Shown one piece after another: positions 1 to 7,850 of a DNA stretch of 64,000 nt; within the stretch, counting starts at the first letter, position 1, and each line of letters starts with the position of its first letter. Source of the stretch: Nocardioides panzhihuensis. GTDB lineage: Bacteria > Actinomycetota > Actinomycetes > Propionibacteriales > Nocardioidaceae. The translations under genes and the position numbers were made by a program. Where the stretch lies: positions 1,054,001 to 1,118,000 of the forward strand of contig NZ_JACBZR010000001.1 in NCBI RefSeq assembly GCF_013408335.1, written 5' to 3'. The notes under the pieces are model-generated. The model ran no database searches and was not told the DNA's origin. It was given only the letters and a program-made list of their open reading frames with translations.

Positions 1-273
1 CTGGTGGTGGCAGCGGTGCTGCTGTCGATCTCGCTTCCCGCCCTCGTCATCGCGGTCGTCGTCGCCGCGCTCCAGGCGATCACCGAGCTCCTCGTCGGGC
101 GTCACTACGGCCTCGCGCTCGTCGCCATCACCCCGCTCTCGCTGCTGATGGTCCAGCTCGGCCACCCCCAGCCTGTCGACGCGCTGCTGTGGTCACGCCT
201 GACCGAGACCTTCCTCGGAGTCGTCGTCGGCCTAGCCGCCGCCTTCGTCCTCCGCGAGGTCCGCCGCCGCTGA
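1..273 (+). CDS. FUSC-like membrane protein, C-terminal fragment
   Basis: The frame is open from the first base, so the gene begins outside the window; the last 90 residues end at TGA 271–273. The fragment is almost entirely hydrophobic, with about three membrane segments and an Arg-rich cytoplasmic end (LREVRRR). The pattern, including SRLTETFLGVVVGLAAAFVL near the end, resembles the C-terminal membrane domain of fusaric-acid-resistance (FUSC/YccS-type) proteins, where a conserved R.x.T..G...G helix occurs. The family assignment is from this short piece only and could be another aromatic-acid-exporter-like protein. It converges on the methyltransferase gene, with only the repeat array between them. 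Confidence 0.55.
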   Translation: MVVAAVLLSISLPALVIAVVVAALQAITELLVGRHYGLALVAITPLSLLMVQLGHPQPVDALLWSRLTETFLGVVVGLAAAFVLREVRRR

Positions 274-276
274 CCT

Positions 277-409
277 CCGAGACGTCACGCACGTCGGCCG
301 AGACGTCACGTACGTCGGTCGAGACGTCACGGCAGTGCCAAGTCGGCCGACGGTAGTGACGCTTCGGCCGACCGTAGTGACGCCTCGGGCGACGGGGGTG
401 ACGTCTCGG
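277..409. repeat. Six-unit 21-bp array, three direct plus three inverted copies
   Basis: The whole gap between two convergent genes is filled by six units with consensus ccgagacgtcacNNacgtcgg or its reverse complement. Forward units are 277–297, 298–318 and 319–346 (the third expanded to 28 bp). Inverted units are 347–367, 368–388 and 389–409. The two halves can fold into one long hairpin. It ends 3 bp after the upstream stop and abuts the downstream stop exactly, so a bidirectional terminator is the simplest role. Confidence 0.8.
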
Positions 410-1453
410 CTACTTCTCGAAGACTGCCTGGTCGAGGACGCGGCGCTCGTCGTCGGCGAGGACGAGGAGGTCCTCACGGGCGAGGCCGGTGCCTTCCCCG
501 GAGGGGGAGAGGTTGATGAAGAACTCGTGCTTGACGGTGTCGTGGAAGGAGGTCTCCCGCAACGAGATGAAGTCGAGGTCGGCGAGGTCCTGGAGGAGCA
601 GGCGGAGGTGGTTGGGGGTGCAGACCCAGTTGTGGGTGTCGATGTAGCGCTCCCCGCGCCGCGCCTCCTCGCCGCTGGCCTTGACGGTCTCGAGCCCGTT
701 GGCGAAGGTGTAGTCGCCCTTGTGGCGTGGGCCCCAGGCGGTGATGCCGCCGTGCTTGGCCGCGTTGAGCCGCTCCTCGATGACCGCGCCCATGGTGTGC
801 ACCGACGACGGGTAGAGCGAGGCGTCGATGACCCGCGAGAGCGAGGCCCGCTCCCGGAACCGGTCGAAGCAGTAGCGGTGGTCGGGGATGACCAGGGCAA
901 GGACGCCGTCGGGCTCGAGCAGCTTCTCGCACTCGTTGAGGAAGTCGATCATCGAGGTGGTGTGCTCGATGACGTGGGAGGCGACGATCAGGTCGAAGCG
1001 ATCCGGAATCACCTCTGACCAGGGAGTTCCCGGCTGAAAGACGTAGTCGACCTCCTCGATGTCGTCGGGGTCGTACTGGGAGAAGCCGGCGTAGCGCTTC
1101 ACCAGACCCTCGCGGTCGAGATAGTCGACGATGCGTACGTCGTAGCCGTCGCGCTTGGGCAGGATCGCGTTGTGGGCGGGGCCGATCTCGAGGATCAGGG
1201 CGTCGGGCTTGACCCCGGCGAGCACCTGCTCGCGCCGCAGACCGAGCCGGTCCTGGCCCGGGATCGCCGGCACCGCGGTGGTGCGGTTGCGGTCGCCCTG
1301 CAACCGGTCCACCTTCGTACGCAGCTTCTGGTTGCGCTGCTTGAGCTCGTCGATCCGGTGGTGCAGGCGCGCGGCCTCGGCGTCGGCGGCACGGACGGTC
1401 TGCAGACCCGCTGAAGCGAGGCCGCGGCGTACGGCGCCCCTGAAGGTGGGCAA
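410..1453 (-). CDS. SAM-dependent methyltransferase with N-terminal coiled coil
   Basis: A 347-residue class I methyltransferase. A predicted short coiled coil (about residues 25–55, rich in E, K, R and L heptads) precedes the Rossmann domain. SAM motif I is LILEIGPAHN near residue 86, and the motif IV region is DRFDLIVASHVIEH. The extended C-terminal half (THNWVCTPNHLRLLL) is typical of methyltransferases found in glycan or O-antigen type gene sets. It lies 23 bp downstream of a glycosyltransferase on the same strand, so the two are probably co-transcribed and act on the same cell-surface polysaccharide. The substrate cannot be read from the sequence. Confidence 0.8.
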   Translation of the reverse strand: MPTFRGAVRRGLASAGLQTVRAADAEAARLHHRIDELKQRNQKLRTKVDRLQGDRNRTTAVPAIPGQDRLGLRREQVLAGVKPDALILEIGPAHNAILPKRDGYDVRIVDYLDREGLVKRYAGFSQYDPDDIEEVDYVFQPGTPWSEVIPDRFDLIVASHVIEHTTSMIDFLNECEKLLEPDGVLALVIPDHRYCFDRFRERASLSRVIDASLYPSSVHTMGAVIEERLNAAKHGGITAWGPRHKGDYTFANGLETVKASGEEARRGERYIDTHNWVCTPNHLRLLLQDLADLDFISLRETSFHDTVKHEFFINLSPSGEGTGLAREDLLVLADDERRVLDQAVFEK

Positions 1454-1476
1454 GACAGGTCCTCCTGAAGAGAGTT

Positions 1477-2469
1477 TCAGCTTTTGCGGGGTGGGATGTA
1501 GGGCTCGGCGGCAAGGGCGGCCCGGCCGCGCTCGGCACCGCGGGCGTGCTCGTCGTCGGGCACGGCCTTGTCGTTCTCGGGATCGAGCACGTCGCGGAGC
1601 AGGTCGGGGATCAGCGCGCGGGTGAGCACGATCTGCAGGTGGTTGGTCAGCCAGTCGTCGAAGGAGTAGTCGCCCGAGAAGGCCCCGGCGGCGAGCTCTG
1701 TGCGGGTGGGCGTGCGGGCGAGATAGGCGTCCTGCAGCGTCCCGGCGAGGTAGCGCTGGTAGTCACGCATCCCGTGGTGGCGCGGGCTCGGCTTGAGCCC
1801 CGGGTTGGCCTCGTAGCCCCTGCCGGCGTTGATCACCTTGCGCTCGAGCTGGGACCAGGATCGCCAGGGGAGGTGGAGCACCTCCATGGCGACCTCGTCG
1901 GCCGGGTGGCCGTTGCTCTTCAGCGAGACGAAGTGGTTGCCCTGGACGACCTTGATGTCGGACTCGCCGCGGTGGATCGCGTTGGGCGTGGGGTGGGCGT
2001 GCAGCCCGGCGGCCTCGAGGCGCTCGTCGGAGCGCCGGTCGCGCCACTGGAGCCGGTTGATGCCGCCGCCATTCCAGGCGGGCGGGCCGACGAGGTTCTC
2101 CACCTCCACGGTGAACGCGTTCAGGGACAGGGGAGTGGCCTCGAGCGCCTGGCGTACGGTCAGGCCCTTGTCCTTGGGCACGAGGAACTCGTCGGCGTCG
2201 AGATTGAGGACCCAGTCGGCGCAGAAGTGGGTGCGCGCCCGGCGGGCCATCGCGGTGACGACCTTGCCCTGCTGCTTCTCGTGGACGGGGTCGTGATGGA
2301 GCTCGACCCGCCCCGTCGCGACGTAGCGCTCGAGCACTTCCGTGGTGCCGTCGACCGACGCGTTGTCTGTGACGATCAACGTGTCGACACCCTGGTCCAG
2401 GTGGTGCTCGATCATCGCGGCGACGATATCGACCTCGTCCCGGACCATCATTGTCCCGATGATCCTCAT
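1477..2469 (-). CDS. Glycosyltransferase family 2 (Glyco_tranf_2_4 type)
   Basis: A 330-residue protein starting at ATG 2469–2467 (MRIIGTMMVRDEVDIVAAMI), the usual beginning of this family. A Rossmann-like nucleotide-sugar domain carries the metal-binding motif NLDADEF near residue 94 and the acceptor-side motif VTDNASVDGTTE. The frame stays open far upstream in the antisense of ftsY, but similarity to the family begins only here. Length and motifs fit a complete enzyme, probably cytoplasmic or membrane-associated and acting on a surface glycan together with the methyltransferase immediately downstream. Confidence 0.82.
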   Translation of the reverse strand: MRIIGTMMVRDEVDIVAAMIEHHLDQGVDTLIVTDNASVDGTTEVLERYVATGRVELHHDPVHEKQQGKVVTAMARRARTHFCADWVLNLDADEFLVPKDKGLTVRQALEATPLSLNAFTVEVENLVGPPAWNGGGINRLQWRDRRSDERLEAAGLHAHPTPNAIHRGESDIKVVQGNHFVSLKSNGHPADEVAMEVLHLPWRSWSQLERKVINAGRGYEANPGLKPSPRHHGMRDYQRYLAGTLQDAYLARTPTRTELAAGAFSGDYSFDDWLTNHLQIVLTRALIPDLLRDVLDPENDKAVPDDEHARGAERGRAALAAEPYIPPRKS

Positions 2470-2640
2470 GCCGCGAAACACTACCGGCCCGGTGGACGTT
2501 GTCGAGATCCCGCGCCGTACGACGGACGCCGTCGCCCGGCCCCACGTGCCGCGTGGCCGCGTGGCGTTGTGGGCTCGGGACGCGGGTTGTGCAAGGGTTG
2601 ATGCCGTCCGTGCGTTTCCAGAAGGGGGCTGGCCGAGCCA

Positions 2641-2895
2641 GTGCTGACCATCTTTGTCATCTTCGTGGCGATGTTTCTCATCGTCGCGCTGGCAGGCCTG
2701 GTGATCGTCTACACGGTCTTCCCCCACCGCGGACAGAAGATGCCGTACGTCTCCAAGCTCGGCGAGGCGATGGAGCGGGCCGTCGACACGGCCCCCACGC
2801 TCAGCCCGGCCTCGCGGCTGCAGGAGCGCCGCGAGGACCATCTCAGCGAGCTGCTCGGTGAGCGCGACCCGGGAGCCACCGAGAAGAACGCGTAG
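2641..2895 (+). CDS. Small single-pass membrane protein
   Basis: A GTG-initiated 84-residue protein. One strongly hydrophobic helix (residues 2–27) is followed by a charged cytoplasmic tail containing HRGQKMPYVSKLGEAMERAV and an acidic end. No known domain was recognised. It sits 54 bp before ftsY on the same strand, and small membrane proteins of this kind are common beside ftsY in related actinobacteria as far as I recall. Function unknown; a regular codon pattern and consistent GC-rich third positions support it being real. Confidence 0.65.
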   Translation: MLTIFVIFVAMFLIVALAGLVIVYTVFPHRGQKMPYVSKLGEAMERAVDTAPTLSPASRLQERREDHLSELLGERDPGATEKNA

Positions 2896-2949
2896 CGTCG
2901 CGTCGGCAGGACTCTCGGTTTGGGCCGGTAGTTTGATTGGATGAGGCCC

Positions 2950-4086
2950 ATGGAAACGGTCACCCTCATCGTCATCATCGCGGTCGCCGCTGTCGTGATC
3001 ATCGGCGGCGGCATCGCCGGTCTGGTCACCACCACCCGGCGCCGCAAGGACCGTACGCTTCCGCCGCAGGCGGAGACCGATGTCATCACCCGTCCGGAGG
3101 CGCCGACGGTCGAGGAGACCGCCGAGCCGGAGACGGTGCCGTCCGAGCCGGCCACCCCGGTCATCGAGAAGCCGGAGAGCACCGCCTCTCGCCTGGTGCG
3201 GCTGCGCCAGCGTCTGGCCGGCTCCAACGCGCTGGGCCGAGGCCTGCTCAACCTGCTCTCGACCGACCGGCTCGACGAGGACACCTGGGAGGCGATCGAG
3301 GATCTGCTTCTCACCGCCGACGTCGGCGTCGCGCCCACCCAGGAGCTGGTCGAGGGGCTGCGCACCCGGCTGCGCGTCGAGGGCGGCAAAGCGAGCCCGA
3401 AGGCGGCGCTGCGCGAGGAGCTGATCAAGCTGGTCGACCCCGACATGGACCGCCGGCTCCAGGTCAGCGGCGCCGACGGCGCTCCCGGCGTGGTGCTGAT
3501 GGTCGGGGTCAACGGCACCGGCAAGACCACCACGACCGGCAAGCTCGCCCGCATCCTGGTCTCCGAGGACCACAAGGTCGTCCTCGGCGCAGCCGACACC
3601 TTCCGTGCCGCCGCCGCCGAGCAGCTCACCACCTGGGGCGAGCGCGTCGGCGTCGAGGTCGTCCGCGGCCCGGAGGGCACCGACCCGGCCAGTGTCGCCT
3701 TCGACGCGGTCAAGGAGGGCCTCGACAAGGGTGTCGACACGGTCATCGTCGACACCGCCGGACGACTGCAGAACAAGGCCGGCCTGATGGACGAGCTCGG
3801 CAAGGTCAAGCGAGTCATCGAGAAGCAGACCCCGGTCACCGAGGTGCTGCTCGTCCTCGACGCGACCACCGGCCAGAACGGCTTGATCCAGGCGCGCGTC
3901 TTCAGCGAGGCCGTCGCCGTCACCGGCATCGTCCTGACCAAGCTCGACGGCTCCGCCAAGGGCGGCATCGTCGTCGCCGTCCAGCGCGAGCTCGGTGTTC
4001 CGGTCAAGCTCGTCGGCCTCGGCGAGGGCCCCGATGACCTGACCCCGTTCACCCCCGAGGCCTTCGTCGACGCGCTCCTCGGCTAA
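2950..4086 (+). CDS. ftsY: Signal recognition particle receptor FtsY
   Basis: The SRP receptor GTPase, which docks SRP–ribosome complexes at the membrane. An N-terminal membrane helix (METVTLIVIIAVAAVVIIGG) replaces the long acidic A domain of E. coli and is typical of actinobacteria; a Pro/Glu linker follows to about residue 75. The NG domain has G1 GVNGTGKTTTTGK, the insertion-box motif GAADTFRAAAAEQL, G3 DTAGRLQNKAGLMDEL, G4 TKLDGSAKGG and the C-terminal GLGEGPDDLTPF. The start could also be the ATG at 2941; 2950 is preferred because a purine-rich stretch lies just before it. Its partner ffh is at 30327 in the same orientation. Confidence 0.97.
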   Translation: METVTLIVIIAVAAVVIIGGGIAGLVTTTRRRKDRTLPPQAETDVITRPEAPTVEETAEPETVPSEPATPVIEKPESTASRLVRLRQRLAGSNALGRGLLNLLSTDRLDEDTWEAIEDLLLTADVGVAPTQELVEGLRTRLRVEGGKASPKAALREELIKLVDPDMDRRLQVSGADGAPGVVLMVGVNGTGKTTTTGKLARILVSEDHKVVLGAADTFRAAAAEQLTTWGERVGVEVVRGPEGTDPASVAFDAVKEGLDKGVDTVIVDTAGRLQNKAGLMDELGKVKRVIEKQTPVTEVLLVLDATTGQNGLIQARVFSEAVAVTGIVLTKLDGSAKGGIVVAVQRELGVPVKLVGLGEGPDDLTPFTPEAFVDALLG

Positions 4087-4116
4087 CTTCCCGTGCCACA
4101 TGGCAGGATCGCCGGT

Positions 4117-5322
4117 ATGCGCCATTCACTCGCCGGCCGGGCCGAGACCTCCATGCAGGCACGGCTGCTCGCTCAGCTCCGCGACGAGGGCCCCCTCTCA
4201 CGGGTGCAGCTCGCCGACCGGCTGAACGTCTCCCGCACCACGATCGCGGCTGAGGTCGGCCGGCTCACCGAGCTGGGCATGGCCCACGAAGTCGGCCCGG
4301 CGGCCTCCCGGGGTGGGCGGCGCTCGACGCTGGTCGACCTCGCGCCGGACATCCGGTTCGTCGGCATCTCCATCGGCGCCACCAGCATGTCGGTCGGCCT
4401 CACCGACGGCCGGCTGTCGGTGATCGAGATTCGCACCAGGGCGTGCGACATCCGCAGCGGTCCGGAGAAGGTGCTCGCGACCGCGCTCGACGAGGTCCGT
4501 GCGCTTCTGGACGACCACGGCGTCGCCGAGCCGATGGGCGCGGGCGTCGGCGTACCCGGTCCGGTCGACTTCCACCGAGGCGTCTCGGTGTCCCCGCCCA
4601 TCATGCCGGGCTGGGACGGTTACCCGGTGCGGGACGCGGTCGCGCGGGAGCTGGGCTGTCCGGTCGTGCTCGACAACGACGTGAACGTGCTCGCGGCGGG
4701 GGAGCAGCACGCTGGTGTCGCCCGGACCGCACGTGACTTCCTCTACGTCAAGATCGGCACCGGCATCGGCTGCGGGATCGTCGTCGACGGTGAGCTCTAC
4801 CGCGGTGTCGACGGCTGTGCCGGCGACATCGGCCACATCCGGGTCGAGGACTTCGGGCCCACCTGCGCCTGCGGCAACACCGGCTGCCTGGAGGCGTTCT
4901 CCGGGGGAGCGGCACTGGCTCGCGAGGCGCTCGCCGCGGCCCGCTCCGGACGCTCGCCGGTGCTGGCCGAACTGCTCGCGGAGAAGGGCGAGCTGAGCGC
5001 GGAGGACATCGCCGTCGCGGTGGCCCGCGGAGACGCGCAGGCTGTCCAGCTCATCCGCGAGAGCGGTCACCGCATCGGCCAGGTGCTCGCCAGCCTGGTG
5101 TCGTTCTTCAACCCCGGGCTCATCGTCATCGGCGGCCGGGTCAGCAAGCTTGGCCACGGACTGCTCGCCGAGATCCGCAGCGTCACCTACCGGCGCTCGC
5201 TGCCGCTGGCGACCGGAAACCTCCCCATCGTGCTCAGCGAGCTGGGCGACGAGGGCGGCGTCATCGGTGCCGCTCACCTGATCAGCGCGTCTGTCTACGC
5301 GCCCAGCAGCGGCGAGGCGTAA
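4117..5322 (+). CDS. ROK family transcriptional regulator
   Basis: A 401-residue ROK protein. A winged helix occupies about residues 15–70 (LSRVQLADRLNVSRTTIAAE is the recognition region). The sugar-kinase-fold domain carries the ROK signature VKIGTGIGCGI and the zinc-binding cluster CACGNTGC. ROK regulators bind sugars or sugar phosphates and repress transport and catabolic operons; the ATP-binding fold here is more likely a sensor than a catalyst. It stands alone between ftsY and the PQQ dehydrogenase and is a natural candidate to control the sugar locus downstream. ATG 4117 is chosen over GTG 4093 because the DNA-binding domain is complete from there. Confidence 0.88.
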   Translation: MRHSLAGRAETSMQARLLAQLRDEGPLSRVQLADRLNVSRTTIAAEVGRLTELGMAHEVGPAASRGGRRSTLVDLAPDIRFVGISIGATSMSVGLTDGRLSVIEIRTRACDIRSGPEKVLATALDEVRALLDDHGVAEPMGAGVGVPGPVDFHRGVSVSPPIMPGWDGYPVRDAVARELGCPVVLDNDVNVLAAGEQHAGVARTARDFLYVKIGTGIGCGIVVDGELYRGVDGCAGDIGHIRVEDFGPTCACGNTGCLEAFSGGAALAREALAAARSGRSPVLAELLAEKGELSAEDIAVAVARGDAQAVQLIRESGHRIGQVLASLVSFFNPGLIVIGGRVSKLGHGLLAEIRSVTYRRSLPLATGNLPIVLSELGDEGGVIGAAHLISASVYAPSSGEA

Positions 5323-5363
5323 CTCCACCTCGGGCCGCTTCGAAGGGCAACTCACCGTCTCAT

Positions 5364-5428
5364 CTTTCGAAAATATCTTGCGAAAGTACGCAACTTCCTT
5401 GACGTGACTGGCATCACATCGCTACGTT
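5364..5428 (+). promoter_or_regulatory. Promoter with CRP-type palindrome in the spacer
   Basis: A TTGACG –35 (5399–5404) and TACGTT –10 (5423–5428) are separated by 18 bp. The palindrome GTGA-ctggca-TCACA (5404–5418) fills the spacer, matching the CRP/GlxR consensus TGTGA-N6-TCACA except for the first base. Upstream, CTTTCG-N11-CGAAAG (5364–5386) is a second inverted repeat. A protein bound in the spacer would be expected to repress. The same palindrome core recurs at 7785. Confidence 0.55.
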
Positions 5429-5477
5429 CGCCAGCGATCTCGCTCCCTTCCACGACAGCGAGAGAAGGAGATGGACC

Positions 5478-7610
5478 GTGCGCAGATTCACCCTCTGGAG
5501 CGTCGCCACCACCGTGGTCTCCGGCCTCCTGGTTCTCCCCCTCACGACCTCCGCGGACGCGGCCCCCACGGGTGCCCCACCGCCGGACACCGACTTCGAG
5601 AAGGTGACCCTCAACGACCGTCCCGGTGAGCCGATGGACCTCGCGGTCCTGCCCGACGGGGACGTCCTCCACACCACCCGGGCCGGGAAGGTCTGGCTCA
5701 ACGACGCCGAGACCGGCGTCAACAGCGTCGCAGCCGAGTTCGACGTCTATCAGCACGACGAGGAGGGGCTGCAGAGCATCGCTCTGGACCCCGGATACAA
5801 CGGCCGCACCAACAAGTGGGTCTACGTCTACTACTCGCCCCCGATGGACACCCCTGTCGACGATCCGGCCACCCCGGACGTCAACGAGGGTGACGCCCCG
5901 GAGTTCGGCACCCCTGCCGACTTCGAGCCGTTCAAGGGCGCGATCCGACTCTCGCGCTATCAGTTCTCCCGCGGGAAGATCGACCTCTCCACCGAGCAGC
6001 AGGTCATCGACGTCCCGGTGGACCGAGGACGCTGCTGCCATGTCGGCGGCGACCTCGTCTTCGACTCCGCGGGCAACATCGTCCTCGCCACCGGCGACGA
6101 CACCGACCCGTTCCAGTCCGACGGGTACTCCCCGCTCGACGACCGCGAGGGCCGCAGCCCGGCCTTCGACGCGCGGCGTACGGCCGCCAACACCAACGAC
6201 CTGCGGGGCAAGCTCCTGCGGATCAAGCCGAAGGCCGGCGGCGGCTACACCGTCCCTGCCGGGAACCTGTTCGCGCCGGGCACCGACAAGACCCGTCCGG
6301 AGATCTACGCGATGGGCCTGCGGAACCCGTTCCGGATCGAGATCGACCCGCAGACCGACCGGGTCTACGTCGCCGACTACTCGCCCGACGCCGGCTCGGC
6401 GAACCCGGATCGCGGGCCGGCAGGCCACGGCAAGTGGACGGTCGTCACCGAGCCGGCCAACTACGGCTGGCCGCTGTGCGCGACCGCCGAGATGCCCTAC
6501 CGCGACTACGACTTCGCGACCGGCACCTCGGGCCCCGCGTTCGACTGCGACGCGCCTGTCAATGACTCGCGGCACAACACCGGCCTCGCGCAGCTCCCAC
6601 CGGTGACACAGCCGACCGTCTGGTACTCCTATGGCCAGTCCGAGGAGTTCCCCGAGCTCGGCACCCAGGGCGGTATCGGACCGATGGCGGGCCCTGCGTA
6701 CGACTTCAAGAAGTCGGTGGCGTCCGGGCCCCAGTCGGGCGCGTGGCCGCAGTACTACGACGGCGTCCCCCTGCTCGCCGAGTGGACCCGCGACTACATC
6801 AAGGGCATGCGTGTGGATGCCAACGGTGAGCTGACCGGCATCGAGTCCGTGCTCTCTTCGTTCGCCACGGACAACGTGATGGACCTGGAGTTCGGCAAGG
6901 ACGGCTCGCTCTACATGCTCGAGTACGGCGACGGGTACTTCAGCGAGAACGAGGAGGCTCAGGTCTCCCGGATCGACTACATCGCGCGAAGCGGCAACCA
7001 CACTCCGAAGCCGGTGATCACTGCCGACAAGACGGCAGGCGACGGGCCGTTGACCGTTGCGTTCGACAGCGCCGGCACCGCCGACGCGGACGGAGACAAG
7101 CTGACCTATCAGTGGGACTTCGATGGTGATGGCACCTTCGACGCGACCGGCGAGACCGCGACGCACACGTATCAGGAGCCTGGCGTCTACCGGGCTACCC
7201 TGACCGTCACGGACAAGGGTGGCATCGGGCGTGGCAAGCACGCCTCGGCGGACGTCGATGTGATCGTCGGCAACGAGGTTCCGGTGGTCACCCTGACCAC
7301 CAGCCCCGCGCCCGGCGAGGCGTTCCACTTCGGTGACACCGTGCAGTTCCAGGTCGAGGTCTCCGACGACCAGGCGGTCGACTGCAGCCGGGTCTCGGTG
7401 ACGTACGTCCTGGGGCACGACGACCACGGTCACCCGCAGTCCACGGCGAACGGGTGCAGCGGCTCGATCACGACGACCGTCCCTGGCGGCCACGACCCCG
7501 AGCAGGACGAACTGAACGCCGTCTTCGTGGCTGAGTACACCGACCCGGGCGAGGGCGACATCCCGGCGCTCACCGGAAGTGACGAGGTGGTGATCGCTCC
7601 GAGCGAGTGA
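5478..7610 (+). CDS. Secreted PQQ-dependent sugar dehydrogenase with PKD domain
   Basis: A GTG start lies 7 nt after AGGAG. The 710-residue product opens with a Sec signal peptide (cleavage near ADAA, residue 28). Residues about 35–505 match the glucose/sorbosone dehydrogenase six-bladed propeller: MGLRNPFRIEIDPQTDRVYV, EPANYGWPLC and the GDG/YxLEYGDGYF end are family landmarks. A PKD domain (about 510–590; YQWDFDGDGTFDATGE) and a final beta-rich domain of about 115 residues follow. The likely role is extracellular oxidation of a sugar, with the PKD part for adhesion or spacing. Such propellers are often found fused to, or next to, ThuA domains; here thuA is a separate gene at 14178. The substrate is unknown. 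Confidence 0.85.
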   Translation: MRRFTLWSVATTVVSGLLVLPLTTSADAAPTGAPPPDTDFEKVTLNDRPGEPMDLAVLPDGDVLHTTRAGKVWLNDAETGVNSVAAEFDVYQHDEEGLQSIALDPGYNGRTNKWVYVYYSPPMDTPVDDPATPDVNEGDAPEFGTPADFEPFKGAIRLSRYQFSRGKIDLSTEQQVIDVPVDRGRCCHVGGDLVFDSAGNIVLATGDDTDPFQSDGYSPLDDREGRSPAFDARRTAANTNDLRGKLLRIKPKAGGGYTVPAGNLFAPGTDKTRPEIYAMGLRNPFRIEIDPQTDRVYVADYSPDAGSANPDRGPAGHGKWTVVTEPANYGWPLCATAEMPYRDYDFATGTSGPAFDCDAPVNDSRHNTGLAQLPPVTQPTVWYSYGQSEEFPELGTQGGIGPMAGPAYDFKKSVASGPQSGAWPQYYDGVPLLAEWTRDYIKGMRVDANGELTGIESVLSSFATDNVMDLEFGKDGSLYMLEYGDGYFSENEEAQVSRIDYIARSGNHTPKPVITADKTAGDGPLTVAFDSAGTADADGDKLTYQWDFDGDGTFDATGETATHTYQEPGVYRATLTVTDKGGIGRGKHASADVDVIVGNEVPVVTLTTSPAPGEAFHFGDTVQFQVEVSDDQAVDCSRVSVTYVLGHDDHGHPQSTANGCSGSITTTVPGGHDPEQDELNAVFVAEYTDPGEGDIPALTGSDEVVIAPSE

Positions 7611-7632
7611 CCCCTCGCGATAGATCTGGGAA

Positions 7633-7670
7633 GGGGGCATCCGGCCGAACATGGCCGGGTGCCCCCTTTT
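7633..7670 (+). terminator. Rho-independent terminator after the PQQ dehydrogenase
   Basis: A 14-bp stem (GGGGGCATCCGGCC with GGCCGGGTGCCCCC, one G·U pair), a 6-nt loop and a TTTT tract form a textbook intrinsic terminator 22 bp after the stop codon. Confidence 0.88.
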
Positions 7671-7694
7671 CGGTTACTTTGTCCAACAACTTTT

Positions 7695-7715
7695 CAAAGT
7701 TCGACACAAACTTTG
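7695..7715. promoter_or_regulatory. Candidate ROK operator (inverted repeat)
   Basis: CAAAGTT-N7-AACTTTG is a perfect 7-bp inverted repeat in an unusually AT-rich stretch just upstream of the second ROK gene's promoter; an extra ACTTTG half-site lies at 7676–7681. AT-rich AAAGT/ACTTT dyads are the style of ROK-family operators. A weaker AAAGTacgcaACTT occurs at 5383–5396 ahead of the PQQ dehydrogenase gene. Assignment to ROK proteins is inference. Confidence 0.4.
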
Positions 7716-7735
7716 CAGAAACCGCCATGTAGGGG

Positions 7736-7800
7736 TTGTAGAACGTGTCGGTGGTCACTAGTTTGTCTTCCGGGCTCCGAATTCTGTGACTGCCATCACA
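7736..7800 (+). promoter_or_regulatory. Promoter plus perfect CRP-type palindrome for ROK–ABC operon
   Basis: TTGTAG (7736–7741) and TAGTTT (7759–7764) with a 17-bp spacer form a plausible promoter. TGTGA-CTGCCA-TCACA at 7785–7800 is a perfect match to the CRP/GlxR consensus TGTGA-N6-TCACA and would lie just downstream of the transcription start, a repressing position. It shares 14 of 15 bases (GTGACTGsCATCACA) with the site at 5404. Confidence 0.5.
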
Positions 7801-7850
7801 GAGGAGCGTTTCGACGAGCGACCCATCACGACCGCGGACAGGAGGCCACC

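Noticed and set aside
277..409. Possible mini CRISPR array
   Set aside because: Units are contiguous without spacers, half are inverted, and no cas genes are present.
1477..4125. A reverse-strand frame open for 882 codons through ftsY
   Set aside because: Only its last 330 codons (1477–2469) look like a protein family; the rest is the antisense shadow of ftsY with biased, low-complexity composition.
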